Source: Streptomyces sp. JJ66 (GTDB taxonomy: Bacteria > Actinomycetota > Actinomycetes > Streptomycetales > Streptomycetaceae). Taken from it: 64,000 bases of DNA. The number at the start of each line of letters is the position of its first letter. The first letter of the stretch is position 1. The position numbers and the translations under genes are program-made. The notes under the pieces are model-generated. The model ran no database searches, was not told where the DNA came from, and saw nothing but the letters and a program-made list of their open reading frames with translations. The stretch lies in assembly GCF_019303495.1 (NCBI RefSeq), contig NZ_JAEVFI010000017.1, positions 1-64,000 on the forward strand, read 5' to 3'. Below are positions 8,843 through 19,030 of this stretch, piece by piece.

Positions 8843-10351
8843 GTGAGAGACGCACCGACGATCCTCCATCTGGATATGGACGCGTTCTACGCGGCCGTCG
8901 AGCAGGCGGCCAAACCCAGCCTGCGCGGAAAGCCGGTGATCGTCGGCGGGCTCGGACCGCGTGGTGTGGTGGCCACCGCCTCCTACGAGGCACGCCGCTT
9001 CGGGGTGCACTCGGCCATGCCCACGGCCCAGGCGCGAAGACGCTGCCCGAACGCCGCCTACCTCATACCCCGGTTCGGCTTTTACCGGAGCATCAGCCAG
9101 ACGGTGATGGAGCTGCTGGCGGGGCTCTCCCCGCTGGTGGAACCGCTGAGCCTGGACGAGGCGTTCGTCGATCTGGAGGCGGGCGGTACTCCGCCCGACG
9201 GGGCCGCCGCCCGCACAGTCGCGCGCCAGCTGCGGGCCGACATCCGGGCGGCGACGGGCCTGGCCGCCTCGGTGGGGCTCGCCGGGTCCAAGATGCTCGC
9301 CAAGATCGGCTCTGAGCAGGCCAAGCCGGACGGGCTGGTGGTGCTGGAACCCGGTAGCGAGCGGGAGCTGCTGGCGCCGCTGCCCGTCCGCACCCTGCCG
9401 GGCGTCGGTCCCGCCACGGCCGAGACGCTGCGGCGCGCGGGCATCACCACCGTCGGTGACGCCGCCGAGTCGGGCCGCGAAGAACTGCTGCGCATGCTCG
9501 GGCGGGCGCACGGGCCCGCCCTGTATGCCATGGCTCTGGGCAGGGACGACCGTCCGGTGGTGGCCGAGCGGAAGTCGAAATCCGTTTCGGTCGAGGACAC
9601 CTTCGACACCGACGTCACGGACCGGGCGCGTATCCAGTCCGAGCTGGCCCGGCTCGCCGAGCGGTGCGCCCAGCGGCTGCGTGCCGCCGGACGCTCGGGC
9701 CGCACGGTGGTGATCAAGGTGCGGCGCTATGACTTCGCCACCCTCACCCGTTCCGACACCCTGCGCGGCCCCACTGATGACTCCGCCGTCATCCGCGAGG
9801 CCGCCGAGCGCCTGCTGGAAGCAGTCGACACCACCGCGGGGGTCCGCCTGCTCGGCGTCGGCGTGAGCGGCCTGGCCGACTACACGCAGGAGGACCTCTT
9901 CGCCCAGGCGGCCGGGGACGACCGGGGCGGGCCTTTGGAGGCCGACACCCAAGCACGTCCAGCACCGGAACCCCCGGCTGGCTCCAAACCGGTCTCCGCC
10001 CCGCCGGCCGCATCGCCCCCGCCCACCCCGGCACCGGCCAGCCAGCGGCTCTGGCTGCCCGGCCTCGACGTGCGGCACACCGAGCACGGCCCCGGCTGGG
10101 TGCAGGGCAGCGGCGTGGGCCGCGTCACGGTGCGTTTCGAGCAGCCCGGCTCACCGCCCGGGCGCGTACGCACCTTCCGGGCCGACGACCCGGCCCTCAC
10201 CCCCGGCGAGCCGCTGCCCCTGGTGCCCGGCGGCCATGCCGCCGGCCCTGACCCGCCGTCTCACGCACCACCCGGGCCGCCGGCGCATCCGGAGCCCTCC
10301 TCGCCCGCGGCCGGCCCCGGCTCTCCCACGCTGGGGATGTCCAGCCCATAG
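8843..10351 (+). CDS. dinB: DNA polymerase IV (Y-family, translesion)
   Basis: Y-family signatures are complete: LHLDMDAFYAAVEQ (metal Asp at residue 11), GVVATASYEARRFGV, and SLDEAFVDLE with the catalytic Asp-Glu near residue 105. A helix-hairpin-helix thumb (LPGVGPATAETLRRAG) and the little-finger domain follow to about residue 355. The remaining 145 residues are a Pro/Ala-rich linker and a C-terminal domain (HGPGWVQGSGVGRVTVRF) typical of actinobacterial Pol IV. No terminal beta-clamp peptide was recognised, though LFAQA after the little finger could serve. The GTG at 8843 is chosen from the conserved N-terminus. The last 91 bp overlap the convergent PRC-barrel gene. Confidence 0.9.
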   Translation: MRDAPTILHLDMDAFYAAVEQAAKPSLRGKPVIVGGLGPRGVVATASYEARRFGVHSAMPTAQARRRCPNAAYLIPRFGFYRSISQTVMELLAGLSPLVEPLSLDEAFVDLEAGGTPPDGAAARTVARQLRADIRAATGLAASVGLAGSKMLAKIGSEQAKPDGLVVLEPGSERELLAPLPVRTLPGVGPATAETLRRAGITTVGDAAESGREELLRMLGRAHGPALYAMALGRDDRPVVAERKSKSVSVEDTFDTDVTDRARIQSELARLAERCAQRLRAAGRSGRTVVIKVRRYDFATLTRSDTLRGPTDDSAVIREAAERLLEAVDTTAGVRLLGVGVSGLADYTQEDLFAQAAGDDRGGPLEADTQARPAPEPPAGSKPVSAPPAASPPPTPAPASQRLWLPGLDVRHTEHGPGWVQGSGVGRVTVRFEQPGSPPGRVRTFRADDPALTPGEPLPLVPGGHAAGPDPPSHAPPGPPAHPEPSSPAAGPGSPTLGMSSP

Positions 10352-10644
10352 TGGTGATAGAGCTGCAACTCCTGCTCGGGGGACAGGTGGCGGCCCACCC
10401 CGAAGTCGGGCGCCTCCCTGATCAGGTTCCGGGTGTAGGGCACGCGCAGGGTCTCCTCCACCACCTCGCTGGGTTCCAGTGGCACGAAGGCGTCCCGGCC
10501 GAACAGGCCAGTGCGCACCGCCGCCCACTCCGGCCGACCGGTCGCGTCGTCGAGGTACACCTCGTCCACGGTGCCGATCTTCGCACCGTCCCTGTCATAC
10601 GCCTTGCGACCTATCAGGCTCCGCGGATCGATATCGGGCTGCAC
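10261..10644 (-). CDS. PRC-barrel domain protein
   Basis: Residues 5-65 form a PRC-barrel: RSLIGRKAYDRDGAKIGTVD, EVYLDDATGRPEWAAV, then FVPLEPSEV. A helical segment and a Gly-rich tail follow. PRC-barrel proteins of this type are small Streptomyces proteins of unclear function, related to the RNA- and photosystem-associated barrel fold. The GTG start at 10644 has GGAGGA 3-5 nt upstream. The gene is convergent with dinB and overlaps its 3' end by 91 bp, so the Gly/Pro-rich tail is encoded opposite the dinB tail. Confidence 0.85.
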   Translation of the reverse strand: MQPDIDPRSLIGRKAYDRDGAKIGTVDEVYLDDATGRPEWAAVRTGLFGRDAFVPLEPSEVVEETLRVPYTRNLIREAPDFGVGRHLSPEQELQLYHHYGLDIPSVGEPGPAAGEEGSGCAGGPGGA

Positions 10645-10782
10645 GGTTCCTCCACCAGATAGCCGTTCTCCCCGAAACTCCCTGCCTCAACACAAAGCCA
10701 CAATCCGCACCCTGGCCAGTCGGCAGCGGGCCCGGAGCCGCTCCAGCGGGCGCTGGTAGGCTCGTAGGCGGCTGCTGACCCC

Positions 10783-11003
10783 GCGCGGGAGAGTCCTCCG
10801 GTACACGTTTCCGGGGGCGCCGAAGGAGCAAACCCTCCCCGGAATCTCTCAGGCCCACGTACCGTGCGGGCGAGGTCACTCTGGAAAGCAGGGCAGGTCA
10901 CGGGCGTCATGACGCCCCGCGGCCTCTCCTCACCGACGGTGAAAGCCGGGCTGTGGCTGGCGGGCCCGGTGAAACTCTCAGGTTGAGATGACAGAGGGGG
11001 AGG
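10783..11003 (+). promoter_or_regulatory. tandem glycine riboswitch
   Basis: Both aptamer cores are recognisable. Aptamer 1 has CGGGAGAG (10786-10793), GCGCCGAAGGAGCAA (10817-10831) and GGAATCTCTCAGGC (10841-10854), ending with CTCTGGAAAGCA (10879-10890). Aptamer 2 ends with GAAACTCTCAGG (10971-10982) and GACAGAGGGGG (10990-11000), the signature closing helix of the second aptamer. This is the glycine-sensing architecture known for gcv operons. It lies directly upstream of gcvP, so glycine should raise glycine decarboxylase expression. A -10-like TAGGCT at 10757-10762 is a candidate promoter. Confidence 0.9.
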
Positions 11004-11009
11004 CCGTTC

Positions 11010-11053
11010 GGGCACTGACCTGGTGCCCCTCGAAGGTCGTGACGACCAGGAGG
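11010..11053 (+). promoter_or_regulatory. riboswitch expression platform and gcvP ribosome binding site
   Basis: Two small hairpins separate the aptamers from the start codon. One pairs 11010-11015 with 11023-11028; the other pairs 11035-11039 with 11043-11047. The second ends one base before the Shine-Dalgarno sequence AGGAGG (11048-11053). This points to control of translation initiation rather than a classical U-tract terminator, but the mechanism is inferred. Confidence 0.5.
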
Positions 11054-11062
11054 CCCCCGCAG

Positions 11063-13948
<2,886 letters not shown>

Positions 13949-13968
13949 CGGCCCCGGACGGTACCAGA

Positions 13969-14016
13969 ACCGGCCCGGGGCCCGGCGGCACGCACACCGC
14001 CGGGCCCCGGGCCGGT
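13969..14016. terminator. strong terminator between gcvP and the DUF5999 gene
   Basis: A perfect 20-bp stem (13969-13988 with 13997-14016) has an 8-nt loop. It lies 20 nt after gcvP and faces the convergent DUF5999 gene, so it probably works in both directions. Confidence 0.85.
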
Positions 14017-14064
14017 CCGCGTGCCGCCGGGCCCCGGGGTGCGTCCCGTGGACGGGCCGAAGCC

Positions 14065-14271
14065 TCAGGCCGCCGTCACCACCGCCCCGGCCTCCAGCGG
14101 GCGGCGCGGTGCGATCACGCGTCCGTCCGGCAGGAGCTCGCCGGTGTCGTCGAAGAGCAGGACGCCGTTGCACAGCAGGCTCCAGCCCTGCTCGGGGTGG
14201 TGGGCCACCGGGTGGGCGGCCTCCCGGTCGGCGGAGTCTGCGGACGGGCAGGTTGGCTTGTGCTGACACAT
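14065..14271 (-). CDS. DUF5999 family small protein
   Basis: The 68-aa protein begins MCQHKPTCPSADSADREAAH and continues with HPEQGWSLLCNGVLLFDDTG and ELLPDGRVIAPRRP. This is the pattern of the Streptomyces DUF5999 family, whose function is unknown. Three cysteines (positions 2, 8 and near 36) and nearby histidines could bind metal. The frame is open upstream to 14337, but the conserved family start is the ATG at 14271. It is convergent with gcvP across a terminator. Confidence 0.8.
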   Translation of the reverse strand: MCQHKPTCPSADSADREAAHPVAHHPEQGWSLLCNGVLLFDDTGELLPDGRVIAPRRPLEAGAVVTAA

Positions 14272-14613
14272 GACAGTGTGCTCTCGGTTCTCTCGCTGCG
14301 GTGTGACGTGCGTGCTGCGGCGGTGCTGGACGCTCATGGCCGCTCCCCCGGTTTCTCCGGTACTCGTGGTCCCCAGTGTCGTCCCGCGGACGGTGTTCCG
14401 CAGGGATTTCCTTGCAGCGGTCCTCTACGGGTGATGACGCGTCACCCGCACGAGCGGTTGCCCCGCGCGCGGACCATCTTTCCGGGTGGTACGGGGGCCC
14501 ACAGTGACTAGTTCATCGGACGCCCCTCCCCAGGCGGCCCCGGCCTGAGGTGGTGGACGCCGCGACACGGGGAAGCACTGCCCGCGGCCGCGCACGGATG
14601 GCCACGGGCAGCG
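14272..14613. other. intergenic region upstream of the DUF5999 gene
   Basis: No convincing gene is seen. The one structured element is a 7-bp inverted repeat (14428-14434 CGGGTGA with 14442-14448 TCACCCG), whose spacing of 7 nt would suit a regulator site. The DUF5999 promoter should lie here, but no clear -35/-10 pair was found. Confidence 0.4.
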
Positions 14614-14648
14614 AACAGGCCCCGCGGCCAGGGACCGCGGGGCCTGTT
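14614..14648 (-). terminator. terminator of the 14692-15276 gene
   Basis: A perfect 14-bp stem (14614-14627 with 14635-14648) has a 7-nt loop. It lies about 43 nt beyond the stop of the minus-strand gene. Confidence 0.75.
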
Positions 14649-14691
14649 CACCCCCATCGCCGAACGAACGTTCCGCCTTCTGGGACGACCG

Positions 14692-15276
14692 CTACACCGG
14701 AGTCTGCAGCAGCGGCGACGGTACCAACCGGTGCGTCAGCAGGGGCAGCAGCGCCCCGACCCGGTGCGGGACGCTGGCGGCGATGCCCGGAGGCGCGGGC
14801 GCCAGCGGCATGAGCAGGTCAGCGGGCAGCAGCGTACCGCCGGCCGGGTCGGCCGTGGCGTCGCTGTGCAGCCACAGTGTCAGCATGTACAGCTCCGGCA
14901 CCGACAGCAGCCGGGGCTGGTACGGCGTCGGCAGGGCCTCCGCGTGCCGCAGTGCCGTTTCCGTCGAGCGGACGTAGGGGCCCTCGCCGAAGTGGGAGAA
15001 CGCCCAGCCGTCCGCCGTCAGCCTCGCCTCTGCCGTACCCACCGCCCTGTCATTGCCGCGCAGCAGGAAGCGCCACCCGGTGAGCCGGGGGCTCGGCGGG
15101 CCGTCGGCCCGGGTGATGCCCGTCAGTACGTGCACGGGCAGCGGCAGTTCGGGCCGCAGCGTGCCGTAGGCGGCGGTGCGGGAGCGGACGCCCCGGACCG
15201 CGGCGGTGGGGGATCCGAGCGCGGCGAGAACGCTGCGCAGGGCGGCGGAGGGGGCCGGAGGAACATACATCGGCAT
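14692..15276 (-). CDS. conserved hypothetical protein, function unknown
   Basis: I do not recognise a named domain in this 194-aa protein. It is soluble and Leu/Ala/Pro-rich. A central block, LTGWRFLLRGNDRAVGTAEA and WAFSHFGEGPYVRSTE, is followed by YQPRLLSVPELYMLTLWLHS. It looks like a Streptomyces family protein, with conserved-looking aromatic and charged residues in those segments. There is no signal peptide or membrane segment. The ATG at 15276 is preferred because GAGAGGCGA precedes it; the frame is open to 15354. It is isolated between a terminator and a 477-bp gap, so it is probably monocistronic. Confidence 0.7.
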   Translation of the reverse strand: MPMYVPPAPSAALRSVLAALGSPTAAVRGVRSRTAAYGTLRPELPLPVHVLTGITRADGPPSPRLTGWRFLLRGNDRAVGTAEARLTADGWAFSHFGEGPYVRSTETALRHAEALPTPYQPRLLSVPELYMLTLWLHSDATADPAGGTLLPADLLMPLAPAPPGIAASVPHRVGALLPLLTHRLVPSPLLQTPV

Positions 15277-15753
15277 GGCGGGTCGCCTCTCACTTGGGGA
15301 GACAGAAGGGTGCGCGGAGAGGCCGGACGACACTGTCGGCACCACCGGTGGCACGGCGCAGGGCCGGGCGGAGAGAAGAGGGACCGGAACCGAGAGTTGT
15401 CACGTCACGGCCTCATGGCGAAGTTTATACGACATTTGTTCCCGGGGCGTTTCCGCTAGGCAAACCGGGTGTGCCGCGCAAGGAGAAATCTCGCCGCATG
15501 GCGAATCGTACCGACCTGGAGTGGGAACGCGCCGGTTTCGGTGACCTCGGCGGCTGCACGTTCCACGGATGGCCGGAACTCGGCCGTGTTTGCCGTCACT
15601 CTCAGCGGGAAACCGCGATCAGACTACCGTATGCCCTCGGAATGTGCCGCTCGAAAAGTACCCCGGCCGTCTCGGCCTTCCGCGCCCCCCGGGGGTTGCC
15701 GATCGTGACGCGGGGCATCATCGAGGCACCGCCGAACGAGGAGGAACACACCC
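15277..15753. other. intergenic region with divergent promoters
   Basis: This 477-bp gap lies between two divergent genes. It includes a relatively AT-rich stretch around 15421-15440 (tttata at 15424-15429 could be a minus-strand -10). A short frame starting at 15498 has a fair ribosome site but no recognisable protein, and it runs into the next gene out of frame. Nothing else definite was seen. Confidence 0.4.
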
Positions 15754-17247
15754 ATGGGGGAGAAGGTCGCGGCCGACGGGTTCGGTCTCCCGGACCGTCG
15801 GCGCTACCGGGAGAAGCTCCACCAGTGCCTGACGGGGCTGGAGACACTGCTGGGTCAGCAGCGGTTCGAGCGCCCGCGCAACCTCATGGGGCTGGAGATC
15901 GAACTCAATCTCGCGGATGCTGGCGGAATGCCCCGGATGATAAACGGAGAGGTCCTGGACCGCATCGCGAGCCGCGATTTCCAGACCGAGCTGGGGCAGT
16001 TCAATCTTGAGGTCAATATCCTGCCGCATCCGTTCCACGGCCGAGTCCTCGACCAGCTTGCCGAGGAACTGCGTACCGGTTTGGCCTACGCGGACCGCAA
16101 GGCGCGGGAAGCCGATGCCCGCATCCTCATGACCGGCATTCTCCCCACCCTCACGCCCGACGACCTGATCTCCGCGAACTTCTCCGACGCCGAGCGCTAC
16201 ACGTTGCTCAACGACGAGATCATGGCGGCCCGGGGCGAGGAGATCGCACTCGACATCCGGGGCCCGGAGCACCTGACGTACAGCTCTCCGTCCATCGCCC
16301 CAGCCGCCGCCTGCACCTCTGTGCAGCTGCACCTGCAGGTCACCCCGGACCGCTTCGCCGACGTGTGGAACGCCGCCCAGGCCGTGGTCGGGGTGCAGCT
16401 GGCCGTGGGCGCCAACTCACCGTTCCTGTTCGGCCGCGAGCTGTGGCGCGAGTCGCGCATTCCGCTCTTCCTGCAGGCCACCGACGCCCGCCCGCCGGAG
16501 TTCGCCGCCCAGGGCGTGCGTCCGCGCGCCTGGTTCGGTGAGCGCTGGATCGACTCGGCCCACGACCTGTTCGCCGAGAATCTGCGCTACTTCCCCGCGC
16601 TGCTCCCGGTGTGCGACCCAGAGGAGCCGCTGCGGGAGCTGGAGGACGGCGGCATCCCCACGCTGGCCGAGCTGGCCCTGCACAACGGCACGGTCTACCG
16701 CTGGAACCGGCCGGTCTACGGCGTCGCCGACGGCGTGCCGCACCTGCGGGTGGAGAACCGCGTGCTGCCCGCCGGGCCCACCGTGACCGACATCCTGGCG
16801 AACACCGCGCTCTACTACGGTCTGGTGCGGGCACTGGCCGACGAACAGCGGCCGCTGTGGAGCCGGATGCCGTTCGCCGTGGCCGAGGAGAACTTTCACG
16901 CCGCCGCCCGGCACGGCATCGACGCCCGCTTGCGCTGGCCGCGGCACGCGCGCGGCGCGCTGCACACCGTGCCCGCCCACCGGCTGGTGCTCGACGAACT
17001 GCTGCCGCTGGCCGCCGCAGGGCTGGACGCCTGGGGGATCGAGGCAGCCGACCGCGACTTCTACCTCGGCGTGATCGAAGCCCGCTGTCGTCAGCGGACG
17101 AACGGTGCCGCCTGGCAGGTAGCGGCCTACCACCGCGCCCGGGACGGCGGGCTGGACCGCGAGAAGGCTCTGGCCGCTGTGACCCGCCAATACGCCGACC
17201 TTGTCCACACCGGTGAACCCGTGCACACCTGGCCAGCGCAGAACTGA
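15754..17247 (+). CDS. glutamate-cysteine ligase family (GCS2) protein
   Basis: The 497-aa protein has GCS2 features: LMGLEIELNLADAGGMPRMI, TELGQFNLEVNILPHP, CTSVQLHLQVTP and VGANSPFLFGRELWRESRIP. Family enzymes make an ATP-dependent gamma-glutamyl or other peptide bond to an amino or thiol substrate. Actinobacteria use mycothiol rather than glutathione, so gamma-glutamylcysteine as the true product is uncertain. The ATG at 15754 has GAGGAGGAA 7 nt upstream, an excellent ribosome site. It stands alone, with divergent and unrelated neighbours. It is not the ergothioneine EgtA setting, because no egt genes are nearby. Confidence 0.8.
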   Translation: MGEKVAADGFGLPDRRRYREKLHQCLTGLETLLGQQRFERPRNLMGLEIELNLADAGGMPRMINGEVLDRIASRDFQTELGQFNLEVNILPHPFHGRVLDQLAEELRTGLAYADRKAREADARILMTGILPTLTPDDLISANFSDAERYTLLNDEIMAARGEEIALDIRGPEHLTYSSPSIAPAAACTSVQLHLQVTPDRFADVWNAAQAVVGVQLAVGANSPFLFGRELWRESRIPLFLQATDARPPEFAAQGVRPRAWFGERWIDSAHDLFAENLRYFPALLPVCDPEEPLRELEDGGIPTLAELALHNGTVYRWNRPVYGVADGVPHLRVENRVLPAGPTVTDILANTALYYGLVRALADEQRPLWSRMPFAVAEENFHAAARHGIDARLRWPRHARGALHTVPAHRLVLDELLPLAAAGLDAWGIEAADRDFYLGVIEARCRQRTNGAAWQVAAYHRARDGGLDREKALAAVTRQYADLVHTGEPVHTWPAQN

Positions 17248-17368
17248 CGCGCGCCGCCGTGCCGGGCGGCCGCCACCCGGGTCTGGACCACCCGGCCGGC
17301 GCGGCGGTGCGGTGCATGCGGCAAGCTGGAGCGCAACCAGCAGTCCAGCGCCGCCGGGAGGCCCCAGG

Positions 17369-18199
17369 GTGAAGTCGTGGTTCGCGGACGGCGCCGCAGG
17401 CGCGCCCCGGCTGGAACTCGCCGACCCGGCCGCCCGCCGGGTGCTCGGCCGCGAGACGCTCTTGGTGCTCGCGCTCTCCCTCGGTGCGAGCGCGGTGTCG
17501 TCGTTCATCAGCTTCACCGGTGCGCTGACCCGCCCCGGCGGCCTGAACGCCCAGGCGGCGAACCTCAACAGCTCCTTCGCGCCCGACCGCCCCTGGCTCG
17601 ACCTCGCCTGGCAGCTGTTCGGCATCGCCACGGCCCTGGTGCCCGTCCTGCTGGTCGGGCATCTGCTGCGCCGCGAGCCGACGGGCGTCCCGGCCGCGTC
17701 CGGTCTGGGTGCCCTCGGCTTCGACCTGCGCCGACCGGGGTTCGACCTGAGCCGGGGTGTGCTGGTGGCCGCTGGGATCGGGGGCAGCGGCCTGCTGCTC
17801 TACCTCGGGGCCCGGGCGGCCGGGGCCAACCTGACGGTGGTGCCCGAGTCGCTGCCCGAGGTGTGGTGGAAGCTGCCGGTGCTGGTGCTCGCGGCGGTGG
17901 AGAACTCCGTCGTCGAGGAGGTCATCGTCCTCGGCTACCTGCTGCGCCGTCTGGACCAGCTCGGCTGGAGCCCACTGGCCGCGCTCGGCGCCAGCTCCGT
18001 GCTGCGCGGCAGCTACCACCTGTACCAGGGCATCGGCGGCTTCGTCGGCAACCTCGCCATGGGCGTGATCTTCGTGTGGCTCTACCGCCGCTGGGGCCGG
18101 GTGGGCCCGCTGGTCGCGGCGCACGCGCTCATCGACATCGTCGCCTTCGTCGGATACGCCCTGCTCGCGGGCGAGGTGGGCTGGCTGCCGACGGCCTGA
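17369..18199 (+). CDS. CPBP-family intramembrane metalloprotease
   Basis: The 276-aa protein has about seven hydrophobic segments. The three CPBP (CAAX-protease/Abi) motifs are present: VVEEVIVLGYLLRR (Glu-Glu pair), LRGSYHLYQG (His) and VAAHALIDI (His). The usual EExxFRG is EEVIVLG here, so the Phe-Arg is missing while the glutamates remain. The GTG at 17369 follows GGGAGG by 6 nt. The substrate is unknown; bacterial members process or tether membrane peptides. A bidirectional terminator follows directly at the stop codon. Confidence 0.85.
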   Translation: MKSWFADGAAGAPRLELADPAARRVLGRETLLVLALSLGASAVSSFISFTGALTRPGGLNAQAANLNSSFAPDRPWLDLAWQLFGIATALVPVLLVGHLLRREPTGVPAASGLGALGFDLRRPGFDLSRGVLVAAGIGGSGLLLYLGARAAGANLTVVPESLPEVWWKLPVLVLAAVENSVVEEVIVLGYLLRRLDQLGWSPLAALGASSVLRGSYHLYQGIGGFVGNLAMGVIFVWLYRRWGRVGPLVAAHALIDIVAFVGYALLAGEVGWLPTA

Positions 18200-18246
18200 C
18201 CGCGCCACCCGCTGCCTTGACGCCCCGAGGCAGCGGGTGGCGCGGT
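18199..18246. terminator. bidirectional terminator
   Basis: A perfect 19-bp inverted repeat (18199-18217 with 18228-18246) has a 10-nt loop. It begins at the last base of the CPBP gene and faces the convergent oxidase-like gene. Confidence 0.85.
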
Positions 18247-18280
18247 GGCGGCACTGGTGCCCGGCGACTCCCGGGCCGCT

Positions 18281-18958
18281 TCAGGGACGGGCGTAACCCG
18301 TGAGGTAGTCCGGGGCGGTGACGCCGGGGTCCTGGCCGTCAGCGGGGACGGGCTCCCCGTGCACGGTGGCCACGGGCAGCAGGCCGCTCCAGTGCGGGAG
18401 TGCGACGTCCTCGGGCTCGTCGTCCGGACCGCCGGTCCGCAGCTTTGCCGAGACCTCCGCCAGCGGCAGCGACAGCACAGCCGTGGCGGCCAGCTCCTTG
18501 CGGTTCGCCCGCCGGGAGTCGGCCGCCCGGCCCGGCAGGACATGGTCCACCAGCGCGTCGAGGGCCGCCGCCTTTTCCTCGGGGTCACCGACCTGCGTCG
18601 CCGTGCCGTGCACCACCACGGAGCGGTAGTTGACGGAGTGGTGGAACGCGGAGCGGGCCAGGACGAGGGCGTCCACGTGGGTCACCGTCACGCAGACCGG
18701 CAGCCCGGGCTCCTGGCGGGCGCCGCGTAGCGGACGGGCACCGCTGGAGCCGTGCACGTACAGCCGTTCGCCGACCCGGGCGTACAGGGTGGGCAGGACG
18801 ACCGGCCGTCCCTCGCGCACGAAACCGAGGTGGCACAGGTAGCCCTCGTCGAGGATCGCGTGCACCAGCTCCCGGTCGTAGGCAACCCGGCCCGGGTTGC
18901 GGGTGGGGGTGGTGAAGGGCGTCGGTGCGTAGGAATCGGGGGCGGCGCTAGCGGACAT
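18281..18958 (-). CDS. pyridoxamine 5'-phosphate oxidase-related flavin-binding protein
   Basis: The 225-aa protein has the split-barrel FMN fold: EGYLCHLGFVREGRPVVLPT, LYARVGERLYVHGSSGARPL, and VTVTHVDALVLARSAFHHSV followed by NYRSVVVHGTA. This places it in the Pyridox_oxase_2 group, which bind FMN or F420 and are seldom true PdxH enzymes. The gene is divergent from a MocR regulator across a 72-bp spacer. Such pairing often means the regulator controls it. The ATG is at 18958. Confidence 0.85.
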   Translation of the reverse strand: MSASAAPDSYAPTPFTTPTRNPGRVAYDRELVHAILDEGYLCHLGFVREGRPVVLPTLYARVGERLYVHGSSGARPLRGARQEPGLPVCVTVTHVDALVLARSAFHHSVNYRSVVVHGTATQVGDPEEKAAALDALVDHVLPGRAADSRRANRKELAATAVLSLPLAEVSAKLRTGGPDDEPEDVALPHWSGLLPVATVHGEPVPADGQDPGVTAPDYLTGYARP

Positions 18959-19017
18959 GATCGGTGGCTCCTCGCAGAGTCGGCGCGGTTTCCCTGGCGC
19001 CCACTTTTGTACTGGTG

Positions 19018-19023
19018 CATAAT
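19018..19023 (+). promoter_or_regulatory. -10 element for the MocR gene, leaderless
   Basis: CATAAT lies 7 nt before the GTG at 19031, in a locally AT-rich patch of the 72-bp divergent spacer (18959-19030). Transcription would start at or near the start codon. The same spacer must hold the promoter of the divergent oxidase-like gene and presumably the MocR binding site. Confidence 0.5.
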
Positions 19024-19030
19024 AAGTGTT

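Noticed and set aside
15498..15753. A plus-strand frame starting at 15498 with AAGGAG upstream.
   Set aside because: The translation has no recognisable protein, and the frame runs out of phase into the ligase gene.
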